Counted from the stretch's first letter, positions 39,339 to 49,500 are shown. The stretch is DNA of 64,000 bases from Allobrachymonas denitrificans DSM 15123 (GCF_900110225.1 NZ_FOCW01000001.1:806001-870000), one strand, 5' to 3'. Notes: generated by a model from the sequence alone, not told the origin. Program-made: numbers and translations.

Positions 39339-40082
39339 TCAGGCCGCTGCCGAGTAACGCGCGTAGCCGCGTGCACGCAGTTCACACGCAGGGCAGCTGC
39401 CGCAGCCATAGCCCCAGGCGTGGCGATGCTCCCGGTCTCCCAGGTAGCAGGTATGGCTGTGTTCGACGATCAGGTCGACCAGCGCCTTGCCGCCATCCGC
39501 CACCCCGGAGGCATCGCCCAGTTCGTGCGCCAGCTGCCAGGTCTGCGCCTTGTCGATCCACATCAGCGGGGTGTCGATTAGCAGGCGTTTGTCCATGCCG
39601 AGGGACAGGGCGATCTGCATCGCCTTCATGGTGTCGTCGCGGCAATCGGGATAACCCGAAAAGTCCGTTTCGCAGACGCCTGTCACCAGTACGTCCATGC
39701 CGCGGCGATAGGCCAGTGCCGCGGCCAGCGTCAGGAACAGCAGGTTGCGGCCGGGCACGAAGGTGTTGGGCAGGCCGCTGGCTTCCATGGCAAAGGCGGT
39801 GTCGCGCGTGAGCGAGGTTTCGCTGATGTGGCCGAGCACGTTCACGTCCAGCAGATGGTCCTCGCCCAGGCGCTCGCCCCAGGCCGGAAACTGCTGACGC
39901 AGCGCCTGCAGCACGTTCAGCCGCGCATCCAGTTCGACACGATGGCGCTGGCCATAGTCAAAAGCGATGGTTTCGACCCGCTCGTAGCGTGATAGCGCGT
40001 GGGCCAGGCAGGTGGTGGAGTCCTGCCCGCCGGAGAACAGCACGAGGGCGTGGCGGGGCAGCAGCGGCGGAAACAGGCTCAT
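39339..40082 (-). CDS. queC: 7-cyano-7-deazaguanine synthase
   Basis: QueC converts 7-carboxy-7-deazaguanine to preQ0 with ATP and ammonia, for queuosine in tRNA. The 247-residue protein has the PP-loop LFSGGQDST (residues 16-23). The zinc ligands are in the C-terminal [20 protein letters not shown] and PAC. Its ATG overlaps the stop of the nucleotidase gene (ATGA), so both are translated together. The later-acting queF lies 13 kb away. queD and queE are not in the window. Confidence 0.97.
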   Translation of the reverse strand: MSLFPPLLPRHALVLFSGGQDSTTCLAHALSRYERVETIAFDYGQRHRVELDARLNVLQALRQQFPAWGERLGEDHLLDVNVLGHISETSLTRDTAFAMEASGLPNTFVPGRNLLFLTLAAALAYRRGMDVLVTGVCETDFSGYPDCRDDTMKAMQIALSLGMDKRLLIDTPLMWIDKAQTWQLAHELGDASGVADGGKALVDLIVEHSHTCYLGDREHRHAWGYGCGSCPACELRARGYARYSAAA

Positions 40083-41008
40083 TCTGAAAACGCGAGAACG
40101 GGTTCGTGGCTGATGCCGTAGGTGACCAGACCCGAGGGCACATGTTCGGCGGCATTGCTGACGTGGCCGGTCTGGTCATCGAAGAAGAAATCGGGTTCGA
40201 ATTCGCGCAGGAACGGCCCCTTGGGCAGGCCGCCGAGGAACATGGCTTCGTCCACGGCGATGTTCCAACTCATCAGCGTGCGGATGGCGCGCTCGTGCGC
40301 CGGGGCGCTGCGGGCAGTGACCAGAGCGGTGCGGATGCGCAAGGGAGCCGCCCCCTGCTGGCTGGCCTGCTGCAACTGGTGCAGGGCGGCCAGGAAGGGC
40401 TGGAACGGGCCGGGGGGCAGCGGCAGGGCGGCGTTTTCTACTTCGTGGGCCTGGAAGGCCTGCAGGCCGCCATGCTGGTAGACGCGCTCGGCCTCATCGT
40501 CGAACAGCACGGCGTCGCCGTCGAAGGCGATGCGTACTTCATCGGGATGCTCGTTGCTGGCCTGCATGGAGCCGGTGGCGACCCGCGCGGCGGGAAACTT
40601 CAGCGCCAGTGCCTGACGCACATCGGCCTCGTTGGCAGACAGGAACAGATGTGCGCCGAGCGGGCGCAGGTAGCGGAAGGGGTCGCTACCCTGGGTGAAT
40701 ACGCCGCGCTCGATCAGGTTCAGCCCATGCGCGGCGGCGGAGCGGAATACGCGCATGCCGCTGACCGGATCGTTGCGCGACAGCACCACCACTTCCACCC
40801 GGCGCTGGCCGTCGCCGTTGAAGGCCAGCAGCTTCTTGACCAGCGAAAACGCCACGCCGGGGGCGGCCGGCTGATCCAGCTTGTGCAGTTGCGCCTGCAT
40901 GTAGCCATGGGTGTCACCGCTTTCGAACAGGCGGTTCTCTTCCTCGAAGTCGAACAGCGCGCGGGAAGAGATGGCAACGACGAGTTGGCCTTCGAGGGTA
41001 GCAGGCAT
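40079..41008 (-). CDS. Cytosolic 5'-nucleotidase
   Basis: This 309-residue protein matches the bacterial 5'-nucleotidase family related to animal cytosolic nucleotidase I. It has [19 protein letters not shown], the conserved [19 protein letters not shown] and the HAD-like acidic segments [16 protein letters not shown] and [12 protein letters not shown]. The expected reaction is dephosphorylation of nucleoside 5'-monophosphates. The open frame runs to 41158, but the first 50 residues are Arg/Pro-rich and unlike the family. It is operonic with queC, so it might serve deazaguanine or GMP turnover (inference). Confidence 0.88.
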   Translation of the reverse strand: MPATLEGQLVVAISSRALFDFEEENRLFESGDTHGYMQAQLHKLDQPAAPGVAFSLVKKLLAFNGDGQRRVEVVVLSRNDPVSGMRVFRSAAAHGLNLIERGVFTQGSDPFRYLRPLGAHLFLSANEADVRQALALKFPAARVATGSMQASNEHPDEVRIAFDGDAVLFDDEAERVYQHGGLQAFQAHEVENAALPLPPGPFQPFLAALHQLQQASQQGAAPLRIRTALVTARSAPAHERAIRTLMSWNIAVDEAMFLGGLPKGPFLREFEPDFFFDDQTGHVSNAAEHVPSGLVTYGISHEPVLAFSE

Positions 41009-41215
41009 GGCGGAACGGGTCAGGAATGGGTGCTGCGGCACGGAAGTTGTTAGCCTGGGATGATAGCGCGATTGCGTCTGTCGGAGGCGAGCAGCACGGC
41101 ATGCCGCGTGCGGCTGGCGCGGCGGTGCGATCCAGTCTGACAGCAAGCCCTGCCGCATCCTTGTATGCTCGGGTCATGGCCGGCCGGAAAGCGGGTTGGC
41201 GCGAGGAGATCCACC

Positions 41216-41848
41216 ATGAACACACCATTACACTCTGCGTCGCAATGGCAGTCTTTGCCAGACACGGGGGCTGATGCACCAGACGAGGTGCAGGACAGCC
41301 GGGTGCGTTTCTGGCTATGGCTGGTTCTCGGGGCATGCGTTCTGGCTCTGGTTGCCATCATCGGGGGGTATGCATTCGGCAATGACATGCTGCGTGGCAG
41401 CCATTTGCGTGAACAGTTCTCGATGGGGCAGTCCGAAGATGCCTCTCAACCGATGCAGTTGGGCACGTACGAGCAGGGGAGCACCCTGCTGGGCCGGCAG
41501 CCGGGACAGGCGCGCTATTATTCCGGGCCGTCGGAACTGGCGATGGCGGCTGCCCGCGGCGAAGTGGTGATTGACGAGGATGGCGTGATCCATGAGGTGG
41601 AACTGGAGCGCCAGGCCGCGATGGATCTGGCCCTGGAGGATGCAGCGCTGGCTCTCGAAATGGGTCCCGACACCTTGCCGCCGATGGCATCTGCCCGGGA
41701 GGGCCTGCGCCCTTCCGACGTAACGGCTGTTCCTGCGGCGCTGCCAGGTGACGATGCGGTTGCCATGATCGCGCATCCGATCGACGACACTCCGAGGCGC
41801 CCGGTTCGCATCGAAGCTGCGGGCGAGGATATTTTCTTCGGCCAGTGA
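41216..41848 (+). CDS. Unknown single-span membrane protein
   Basis: I do not recognise this protein. It has 210 residues, a short cytoplasmic N-terminus and one membrane span (about residues 32-54, FWLWLVLGACVLALVAIIGG). A periplasmic part of about 155 residues is acidic and rich in Ala, Met and Pro. The ATG at 41216 follows GAGGAG, so it is probably expressed. It is divergent from the nucleotidase operon. The next gene has a similar layout, but I see no shared sequence beyond low complexity. Confidence 0.68.
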   Translation: MNTPLHSASQWQSLPDTGADAPDEVQDSRVRFWLWLVLGACVLALVAIIGGYAFGNDMLRGSHLREQFSMGQSEDASQPMQLGTYEQGSTLLGRQPGQARYYSGPSELAMAAARGEVVIDEDGVIHEVELERQAAMDLALEDAALALEMGPDTLPPMASAREGLRPSDVTAVPAALPGDDAVAMIAHPIDDTPRRPVRIEAAGEDIFFGQ

Positions 41849-41978
41849 GCGCCAGGCGGCTTCATTGACATACGGCAACAAAGCTTGCCGACTGTCGATA
41901 GCCAGCCAGGCATATTCCTGTTACAAAGCAGGGTGTTCCGTTTTTGCCATGCGCGCCATGGGTGCGTATCGTGTTGCC

Positions 41979-42479
41979 ATGCCTCGTCCGTCTTCTTCTC
42001 CTTCTTCGCGCCGCACCGCCACGACCACCATTGCCGGCGTAGAAGTGCCTGTCGACAAGCGCCTGCTACTGGCCATCGTGGCCGCACTGGTGCTGTTTGC
42101 CGTGGTGGGCGGGGTCTATCTGGGCCTTGGGGCGGGGCAGGGCAGCCCGGTCAAGCAGGATGCCGCATCTGACGCGGCCAGTGCCGGGGCGCCGGATTTG
42201 GGAGCATCCTCCCAGATGGAACTGATGACCGGCAAATCCGCACTGGGGGGCTCGTCTGCCGTGGCTCCGACCGAGCCGGGTGCCATCGTGGCGCCGGGTG
42301 GTGTTGAACTGCAGCGTCAGGATCCGGTCGAGACCGCCGCGCCTGTTGCCGACCCCATGGCCTCCGATGCGTCTGCCGCCGAGGGTGAAGCGCCAGTCGA
42401 CGGTGGCGCTACCCCTGCCGATGAAAACCCTGCTTCTGCCCCGCTGGCGGAACCTGCCGCCGAGCCTGCTTCGCACTAG
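41979..42479 (+). CDS. Unknown single-span membrane protein with Ala/Pro-rich tail
   Basis: I do not recognise this protein. From the ATG at 41979 it has 166 residues. A Ser/Arg/Thr-rich cytoplasmic N-terminus leads into one span (about 29-50, LLLAIVAALVLFAVVGGVYLGL) and a low-complexity Ala/Pro/Glu-rich tail. Starts at 41949 or 41958 are equally possible because none has a clear ribosome site. Its stop lies four bases into the convergent cobC gene end, so the two genes overlap tail to tail. Confidence 0.58.
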   Translation: MPRPSSSPSSRRTATTTIAGVEVPVDKRLLLAIVAALVLFAVVGGVYLGLGAGQGSPVKQDAASDAASAGAPDLGASSQMELMTGKSALGGSSAVAPTEPGAIVAPGGVELQRQDPVETAAPVADPMASDASAAEGEAPVDGGATPADENPASAPLAEPAAEPASH

Positions 42480-43117
42480 ACGGATGCCGAGCCCAGCGAA
42501 AGCGGGGCGGCCAGCCACTGCCCGTACGTGCAGGAGGCTTGTGGCCACTGGCGTGGCGAGGTGATGTCGCTGGCGGACAGGCCCTGACCCAGCAGTTCAA
42601 GCGCCTTGATCACGCCCGCATGGGTTACCCAGACGATCCATTCCCCTGGTTCTGCGGGAGCCTGTTCCTGCCGGGCCTGCTGTACGCGGGCAATCATCTG
42701 CGCCAGCGATTCGCCGCGGCGGCCGACCTCGTAGCCGGCGAAGTCCGCCATCCAGTCGTCCCACTCCTTGCGCGAGACATTGTCCCAGGGCTGGCCTTCC
42801 CAATCGCCGAAGTCCATCTCCATCAGGCGCTCATCGGTCTGCAGCTGGCAGTGCAGGCCTTTCTGCAGCAGCTGGCGCTCTACCGTGCGTGCCAGTTGCA
42901 GGCAGCGCTGCAGGGGCGAGGCCAGCAACCGGATGCGGGTGCCGCCCTGGGCAGCGTGGCGCGACTGCACGAAGCGGCTGAAATTGAGCGCGGCGTGGTG
43001 CGTGCCCTCGATATCCGCGGAGACGTCGAGCTGCCCGTAGCAGACACCCTCCTGCACCAGCGGTGCGGCATGGCGCAGCAGCCACCAATGGGGCGTGATC
43101 GGCGTGTGCGGCATCAT
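42476..43117 (-). CDS. cobC: Histidine phosphatase, probable alpha-ribazole phosphatase
   Basis: This 213-residue protein has the phosphohistidine motif WWLLRHAAP, the second arginine region ASPLQRCLQLARTVE and the later histidine VWVTHAGVIKALELL. The family includes phosphoglycerate-mutase-like phosphatases. Coupling to cobS supports alpha-ribazole-5'-phosphate phosphatase, which acts in cobalamin nucleotide-loop assembly. The start at 43117 overlaps the cobS stop. An adjacent ATG at 43114 is an alternative. The frame open to 43495 is the cobS shadow. Confidence 0.85.
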   Translation of the reverse strand: MMPHTPITPHWWLLRHAAPLVQEGVCYGQLDVSADIEGTHHAALNFSRFVQSRHAAQGGTRIRLLASPLQRCLQLARTVERQLLQKGLHCQLQTDERLMEMDFGDWEGQPWDNVSRKEWDDWMADFAGYEVGRRGESLAQMIARVQQARQEQAPAEPGEWIVWVTHAGVIKALELLGQGLSASDITSPRQWPQASCTYGQWLAAPLSLGSASV

Positions 43118-43965
43118 GGCTGCCCCATGGCGCTGAGAGTGGCGCTGAGTGCGGCGCCGTAGAACACCAGTTCGCACACCTGCTGGGTGGCACCCAGGCA
43201 ATCCCCGGTCACGCCGCCCAGACGGCGCCGGAACCACCAGCCCATCAGCAGCATGGCCAAGGCTGCTGCAACCGTGGCCGTTCCGATGATGGCCAGCAGC
43301 CCCGGACCCTGGTCCAGCAGAGACAGGCCGGCCAGCGGGGTGCACCACAGCGCGGCAGTCCAGATCGGCAGCTGCTGCATGCCGCCGGTAGCCTGCAGGG
43401 TTTTGGACTGGCCCTCCAGCCCCACGTGCGGCAGCATCTTCACCAGCAGCAGCGGCAGAAAGCGCGACAGCACATGCGCGGCCACCAGCACCCACAGCAC
43501 GACCGTGGTCTGGAGAATGCCCAGGGCGGCCAGCAGCAGCACCTTCAGCAGCAGGGCCACGATCAGTGTGACGACCGCATAGCTGCCCACCCGGGAGTCC
43601 TTCATGATCGCCAGCGCGCGTTCGGGGCTGGTATGGCCACCCAGGGCGTCAGCCACATCGCCCAGGCCATCCTCGTGAAAGGCACCGGTGACCCAGATGG
43701 TGGCGATGGTGCTGATGAGGGCTGCCAGCGCCAGCAGCAGGGTGGAAGAGGCCATCAGCATGACCGGAGTGCCCCAGAGCCAGAGCGTGCCGGCGTAGGC
43801 CACCGCTGCCACACTGCCGACCAGCCAGCCCACCGCCGGCATGTGGCCCATGGCGTTGCGCATCAGCAAAGGGCTGAAACCCACCCATTGCATCACCGGA
43901 CCGGGCAAGGGCAGGCGTGTGAAGAACTGGATGGCCAACAGCAGGTGGCGGATGGAATTTTCCAT
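43114..43965 (-). CDS. cobS: Adenosylcobinamide-GDP ribazoletransferase
   Basis: CobS joins adenosylcobinamide-GDP with alpha-ribazole (or its phosphate) in the inner membrane to complete cobalamin. The 283-residue protein has several membrane spans, the N-terminal LLLAIQFFTRLPLPG and the active-site block VTGAFHEDGLGDVADALGGH. GVTGDCLGATQQVCELVF closes the protein. I use the ATG at 43965 because it matches the family N-terminus; 43989 is possible. No cobalamin riboswitch is recognisable upstream. Confidence 0.93.
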   Translation of the reverse strand: MENSIRHLLLAIQFFTRLPLPGPVMQWVGFSPLLMRNAMGHMPAVGWLVGSVAAVAYAGTLWLWGTPVMLMASSTLLLALAALISTIATIWVTGAFHEDGLGDVADALGGHTSPERALAIMKDSRVGSYAVVTLIVALLLKVLLLAALGILQTTVVLWVLVAAHVLSRFLPLLLVKMLPHVGLEGQSKTLQATGGMQQLPIWTAALWCTPLAGLSLLDQGPGLLAIIGTATVAAALAMLLMGWWFRRRLGGVTGDCLGATQQVCELVFYGAALSATLSAMGQP

Positions 43966-44099
43966 GCCAGAACTGTAAACCATCTGCATGGCAGCTTTCG
44001 TGACGCCCGGCAGCAGGGGGGATCACGTCTTCATGACGGGGATCAGAAAACATGGAGACATGAATATTTGGGTCCTAAATTTTCATGCTACCACGTGTA

Positions 44100-44105
44100 T
44101 ATAAT
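44100..44105 (+). promoter_or_regulatory. Possible -10 box before the small lipoprotein genes
   Basis: A perfect TATAAT lies 49 bp before the first lipoprotein ATG, in an AT-rich stretch (44060-44120) unlike the surrounding DNA. No good -35 box is present at the right distance, so an activator or an alternative sigma factor may be needed. Confidence 0.5.
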
Positions 44106-44154
44106 CCCCCGGTAATTTTCGTCAGCAAATGTGACTGAACCCTCAAGGATACCC

Positions 44155-44409
44155 ATGCGCCATCTTGTTACACCCCTGATGCTGTCCGCTGCCGCCCTGG
44201 CGACCGCATGTTCCAGCCCCGTGGTTGGCTATCGCACGTTCGAGGCAGACCCGGCGGCCGCCCGGGCCGCAGCCCGTGAAACCGCTGCCTTCGAGCGTGC
44301 CGAGCGCGCCGAACGCCGTCAGGAGCGCCGTGAGCGCCTGATGGACGAAGCCGATGCCGTGCGCCGTGCAACCGGTGGCTATGGTGCCGATGTGCTGATC
44401 GTCCGCTGA
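44155..44409 (+). CDS. Small lipoprotein of unknown function
   Basis: I do not recognise this 84-residue protein. The signal peptide ends in the lipobox LATAC, so Cys19 is the likely lipidation site. The mature part is a short charged helix dominated by Ala, Glu and Arg (AAFERAERAERRQERRERLM), then a Gly-rich end. An AAGGA ribosome site precedes the ATG. It is followed 41 bp later by another small lipoprotein of similar style, and the two probably share a transcript ending at the terminator at 44793. Confidence 0.68.
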   Translation: MRHLVTPLMLSAAALATACSSPVVGYRTFEADPAAARAAARETAAFERAERAERRQERRERLMDEADAVRRATGGYGADVLIVR

Positions 44410-44450
44410 TCCGTTTTACTGCCTGTTCAACCCCTTATCTCTTAACGACC

Positions 44451-44768
44451 ATGAAAACCCGTTTTCCCCTGTTCCTGATTTCGACCGTATTCGTGCTCAC
44501 CGGCTGCGCTGCTGGCGGTGGCGTGGGTGAGTACGGCATGGGCGATGAGTCCGCTGCCATCAAGTCGGCGCGCAATCGCGAATCTGCCCGTGTGAGCCGT
44601 GCCGAACTGGACCAGCATCGCCGCCAGCGTACCAACGCCTCGGAAGAAATCGACCTGGCCAACAAGCGTCGCCGCGCCAAGAGCGAGGAAATCAACGACA
44701 CGCTGGGTACTGTCAACAATGCAACCAACGTGCTGCACAATCTGCGTTGGTTGGGCCGCAGCTGGTAA
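44451..44768 (+). CDS. Small lipoprotein with coiled-coil-like body
   Basis: This 105-residue protein has a signal peptide with the lipobox LTGC (Cys19). A Gly-rich spacer follows, then a long, strongly charged helix (residues about 36-90, including RAELDQHRRQRTNASEEIDL) that could form a coiled coil. I do not recognise the family. Lpp-like or spacer lipoproteins are possible models, but there is no C-terminal lysine for peptidoglycan linkage. It is the second gene of a probable two-lipoprotein unit. Confidence 0.7.
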   Translation: MKTRFPLFLISTVFVLTGCAAGGGVGEYGMGDESAAIKSARNRESARVSRAELDQHRRQRTNASEEIDLANKRRRAKSEEINDTLGTVNNATNVLHNLRWLGRSW

Positions 44769-44792
44769 GCCCGGGATCCGGTCTGGCCATGC

Positions 44793-44830
44793 AAAAAGCG
44801 CACGTCCGTGAAGGAGGTGCGCTTTTTCTG
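44793..44830 (+). terminator. Terminator after the lipoprotein pair
   Basis: A perfect 11-bp stem (AAAAAGCGCAC at 44793-44803 with GTGCGCTTTTT at 44817-44827) ends in a T tract. The A-run on the left arm means it may also stop the convergent ilvA transcript. Confidence 0.88.
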
Positions 44831-44891
44831 TTTCGTGGGCAGTAGCGAAGCGGCTACAGTGCCGGGCTCAGGCCCGCACGCCCGGGGCGGC

Positions 44892-46469
44892 TTACAGGAA
44901 CATCCGGTAGACCGGGTTGTCTGTTTCTTCCACGTAGGGATAGCCCAGCTGCTCCAGAAATTCGTGGAAGCGTGCATCGTCAGAGGCAGGGGCCTGAATG
45001 CCGACCAGCACCTCGCTGTAGTCGGCGCCCTGGTTGCGGTAATGGAACAGCGAGATGTTCCAGGCCGGGTTGAGCATGCTCAGGAAACGCATCAGCGCAC
45101 CCGGGCGCTCGGGAAATTCGAAGCGCAGCAGGCGCTCGTCAGTGGCCACGCTGCTGCTGCCGCCAACCATGTAGCGCACGTGGGCCTTGGCCAGTTCGTT
45201 GTGGGTGAGGTCGATGGCATCGAAGCCCTGTCCCACCAGTTTTGCGGCAATTTCCTTGCTCTCGCCCTTGCCGTGCATGCTGATGCCGACGAACACGTGG
45301 GCACGCTCGCTGCTGTTCATGCGGTAGTTGAATTCGGTCACGCTGCGCGGGCCGCCGCCCAGGTTGTCGATCAGCGCGCACAGACGACGGAAGCTGCCGC
45401 GCTCCTCGGGGATGGTGATGGCGAACAGGCCTTCGTGCTCCTCGCCCACCTCGGCGCGCTCGGCGACGAAGCGCAGGCGGTCGAAGTTCATGTTGGCGCC
45501 GCAGAGGATGGCGGCGAAGGTCTTGCCCTCGCACTGGTGCTTGGCCACATACTGCTTGATGGCGGCCACGCCCATGGCGCCGGCGGGTTCCACGATGCTG
45601 CGCGTGTCCACGAAAATATCCTTGATGGAGGCGCAGACGGCGTCGGTGTCGACCTCCACATAGTCGTCCACCAGCTCGCGGGTAATGCGGAAAGTCTCCT
45701 CGCCCACCAGCTTGACGGCGGTGCCGTCGGAGAACAGGCCCACGTCATTGAGCGTGACGCGCTCGCCCTTCTGCACCGACTGGATCATGGCATTGGAATC
45801 ATCCATCTGCACGCCGATCACCTTGATGCCCGGGCGCACAGCCTTGATGTAGTTGGCCACGCCGGAGATCAGCCCGCCGCCGCCGATGGCGACGAATACG
45901 GCATCCAGATGCTTGTGCGGCAGCGACTGCAGCTGCTGCAGGATTTCCATCGCAACCGTGCCCTGGCCGGCGATCACGTCCGGATCATCGAAGGGATGGA
46001 TGAAGGTCAGGCCTTCCTCCTCCTGCAGCTTGACGGCGTGGTTGTAGGCATCGGTATAGCTCTCGCCGGCCAGCACCACTTCGCCGCCGAGGGCCTTGAC
46101 GGCATCCACCTTGAGCTGCGGCGTGGTGATGGGCATCACGATCACGGTGCGTGTGTTCAGGGTGCGTCCACCCAGCGCCACGCCTTGCGCGTGGTTGCCA
46201 GCGGAGGCGCAGATCACGCCCTTGTGCAGTTGCCCGGGCGAGAGCTGCGCCATCTTGTTGTAGGCGCCGCGCAGCTTGAAGCTGAACACGGGCTGCTTGT
46301 CTTCGCGCTTGAGCAGCACGGTGTTGTTGAGGCGGCGGCTCAGGTTGCGCGCAAGATCGAGCGGGGTTTCCTTCGCCACGTCATAGACGCGGGCGTTGAG
46401 GATTTTCTTCAGATAGTCGTCCGGGGTGAGGGCGGCCGTGTTGTTCTTGCTTTCGGGCTGGGAGGACAT
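44892..46469 (-). CDS. ilvA: Threonine ammonia-lyase, biosynthetic
   Basis: IlvA deaminates threonine to 2-oxobutanoate, the first step toward isoleucine, using pyridoxal phosphate. The 525-residue protein has the PLP lysine in PVFSFKLRGAYN (Lys65), the phosphate loop AIGGGGLISGVA and CASAGNHAQGVAL. Two C-terminal ACT-like regulatory domains (about 340-525) predict feedback inhibition by isoleucine. It lies 91 bp downstream of valS on the same strand, separated by a terminator. Confidence 0.97.
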   Translation of the reverse strand: MSSQPESKNNTAALTPDDYLKKILNARVYDVAKETPLDLARNLSRRLNNTVLLKREDKQPVFSFKLRGAYNKMAQLSPGQLHKGVICASAGNHAQGVALGGRTLNTRTVIVMPITTPQLKVDAVKALGGEVVLAGESYTDAYNHAVKLQEEEGLTFIHPFDDPDVIAGQGTVAMEILQQLQSLPHKHLDAVFVAIGGGGLISGVANYIKAVRPGIKVIGVQMDDSNAMIQSVQKGERVTLNDVGLFSDGTAVKLVGEETFRITRELVDDYVEVDTDAVCASIKDIFVDTRSIVEPAGAMGVAAIKQYVAKHQCEGKTFAAILCGANMNFDRLRFVAERAEVGEEHEGLFAITIPEERGSFRRLCALIDNLGGGPRSVTEFNYRMNSSERAHVFVGISMHGKGESKEIAAKLVGQGFDAIDLTHNELAKAHVRYMVGGSSSVATDERLLRFEFPERPGALMRFLSMLNPAWNISLFHYRNQGADYSEVLVGIQAPASDDARFHEFLEQLGYPYVEETDNPVYRMFL

Positions 46470-46516
46470 GGTGGAATGCTTTGTCGTAACGGTTGCCGGT
46501 GACGAAGCCGGCAGGG

Positions 46517-46550
46517 GAAAAACGGCGCAGGCCGGGGAGCGCTGCGCCGT
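46517..46550 (-). terminator. Terminator after valS
   Basis: A perfect 9-bp stem (ACGGCGCAG at 46522-46530 with CTGCGCCGT at 46542-46550) is followed on the minus strand by five T residues. It sits in the 91-bp gap between valS and ilvA and may limit read-through. Confidence 0.85.
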
Positions 46551-46560
46551 CGGGCAAGGA

Positions 46561-49500
46561 TCAGCCCAGGCGGGCGAGTTGTTCCTTCACCTTGGCCAGC
46601 GTGGCACCGAACTCGGCCACGCGCTTCTGTTCCTGTTCGATCACCGCAGGCGGGGCCTTGGCGACGAAGTTCTGGTTGTTCAGCTTGCCGTTGGCCTTGG
46701 CGATCTCGCCTTCGAGGCGGGCGGCTTCCTTGGAGAGGCGGGCGCGTTCGGCGTCCTTGTCGATCTCCATGAACAGGGCCAGGCGGGCCTCGCCGACCAC
46801 GGCCACCGGAGCGGCCTGGGCCGCGGCCTGCCAATCGGCTTCGTTGTCGAACACCTTCACTTCGCTCAGTTTGGCCAGCGCCTGCAGCGCGGGTGCCACT
46901 TCCTGCAGGAAGGCGGCATCGCCCAGCGCATACAGCGGCAGGCGTTGTGCCGGCGATACGCCCATTTCGCCGCGCAGGTTGCGGCAGGCATCGACCATCT
47001 GCTTGAGCTTGGCCACATGCGCCTCGGCCTGCTCGTCGAACTTCTCGGGGTTGCACACCGGATACTCGGCAATGCTGATCGAGTCGCCCGCGCGGCCGGC
47101 GATGGGGGCCACCTTCTGCCACAGTTCTTCGGTGATAAAGGGGATGATCGGGTGGGCAAGACGCAGGATCGTTTCCAGCACGCGGATCAGCGTGTAGCGC
47201 GTGCCGGTTTGGCGCGGCGCATCGCCGGTCTGGATCTGCACCTTGGCGATTTCCAGATACCAGTCGCAGAACTCGTTCCAGACGAAGTCGTAGAGCGTGT
47301 TGGCGACGTTGTCGAGGCGGTACTCGGCAAAGCCCTTGGCCACTTCCGCCTCCACACGCTGCAACTGGCTGACGATCCAGCGATCCGGCTGGGAGAAGGT
47401 CTTGTGGCTCTTGTCGCAGACCTTCGGCGCATTCGGATCCGCCACGATGCCGCAATCATGGCCTTCGCAGTTCATCAGCACGAAGCGGGTGGCGTTCCAG
47501 AGCTTGTTGCAGAAGTTGCGGTAGCCCTCGCAGCGCTTGCTGTCGAAGTTGATGCTGCGGCCCAGGCTGGCGAGCGCGGCGAAGGTGAAGCGCAGTGCGT
47601 CTGCGCCATAGGCGGGGATGCCGTTGGGGAATTCCTTCTCGGTGTCCTTGCGCACCTTGGGTGCGGTTTCGGGTTTGCGCAGGCCGGTGGTGCGCTTGTC
47701 CAGCAGCGGGGCGAGTTCGATGCCATCGATCAGGTCGACCGGATCCAGTACGTTGCCTTCGGACTTGCTCATCTTCTTGCCCTGCGCGTCACGCACCAGG
47801 CCGTGGATGTAGACGTGGCGGAACGGGACCTTGCCGGTGAAGTGGGTGGTCATCATGATCATCCGGGCGACCCAGAAGAAGATGATGTCGTAGCCGGTGA
47901 CCAGCACCGTGCTCGGCAGATACAGGTCGTAGTCGTTCGAAGCGCCCCCCGAAACCGAATCAGGCCACCCCATGGTGCTGAACGGAACCAAAGCGGAGGA
48001 GTACCAGGTATCCAGCACGTCTTCATCCCGCGTCAGCTTGGGGCCCTGTGTCAATTTGAGCTGCAGGCTGTCCGTAATCGAGGTGTGGCAACGCACACGA
48101 GCGTGGGCCATGCCTTCCTGAATGCGCGCTTTCCATTGGGCCTTGGCCTCGTCCTCGTTGCGGGCGACGTAGACATTGCCTTCCTCGTCGTACCAGGCGG
48201 GAATCTGGTGGCCCCACCAGAGCTGGCGGCTGATGCACCAGTCCTGGATGTTGTTCATCCACTGGTTGTAGGTGTTGACCCAGTTCTCGGGCACGAAGCG
48301 CACCTGGCCGCTTTCGACGGCGTCGATGGCCTTCTGGGCGATGCTCTTGCCGGTGGGGTCGCCTTCGCCCACCTTGTTCATGGCGACGAACCACTGGTCG
48401 GTCAGCATCGGCTCGACGATCTGGCCGGTGCGGGCGCAGCGCGGCACCATCAACTTGTGCTTCTTCGTCTCGACCAGGGCGCCCAGCGCTTCCAGGTCCT
48501 TGACGATGGCCTTGCGCGCGGCAAAGCGGTCCATGCCACGGAAGATTTCGGGGGCGTTGTCGTTGATCGTGGCGTCGAGGTTGAGCACGCAGATCATCGG
48601 CAGCTTGTGGCGCTGGCCGACCAGGTAGTCGTTGGGGTCGTGCGCGGGCGTGACCTTGACCACGCCGGTGCCGAATGCGCGGTCCACGTAGTCATCGGCA
48701 ATCACCGGAATCTCGCGGCCGACCAGCGGCAGGATCACGGTCTTGCCGATCAGGGCCTGGTAGCGCTCGTCTTCGGGGTGCACCATGACGGCGACGTCGC
48801 CCAGCATGGTTTCGGGGCGGGTGGTGGCCACGGTCAGGTGGCTCGGCGCACCGGCGGCCTGCAGGCTGCCGTCTTCGTCTTTCAGCGGGTAGGCGATGTG
48901 CCAGAGGAAGCCGTCTTCCTCTTCGCTTTCCACTTCGAGATCACTCACGGCGCTCTTGAGCACCGGGTCCCAGTTGACCAGACGCTTGCCGCGGTAGATG
49001 AGGCCTTGCTCGTACAGGCGAACGAAGGTTTCGGTGACGACCTTGCTCAGCTTGTCGTCCATGGTGAAATATTCGCGGCTCCAGTCCACGCTGTCGCCCA
49101 TGCGGCGCATCTGCGTGGTGATGGTGTTGCCGCTCTGTTCCTTCCATTCCCAGACCTTGGCGACGAAGTTCTTGCGTGCCTCGGCCGGGGTGGGGCCCAT
49201 GTCGTGGCGGCTGATGCCCTGGCCCTGCAACTGGCGCTCCACCACGATCTGGGTGGCGATGCCGGCGTGGTCGGTGCCGGGGATCCAGGCCGTGTTGTAG
49301 CCCATCATGCGGTGGTAGCGCGTCAGGCTGTCCATGATGGTCTGGTTGAAGGCGTGGCCCATGTGCAGCGTGCCGGTGACGTTGGGCGGCGGCAGCTGGA
49401 TGGCGAAGTCATGGCCGGCGGCGTGTGCTGCCGCGCTGGGCGTGCCGGTGCCGCGGAAACCGGCCTGGCCGTAGCCGCGTTTTTCCCATTCCGGGCCCCA

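Noticed and set aside
43966-44154. Cobalamin riboswitch before cobS
   Set aside because: I looked for the B12 box and neighbouring conserved elements by eye on the minus strand and saw none.
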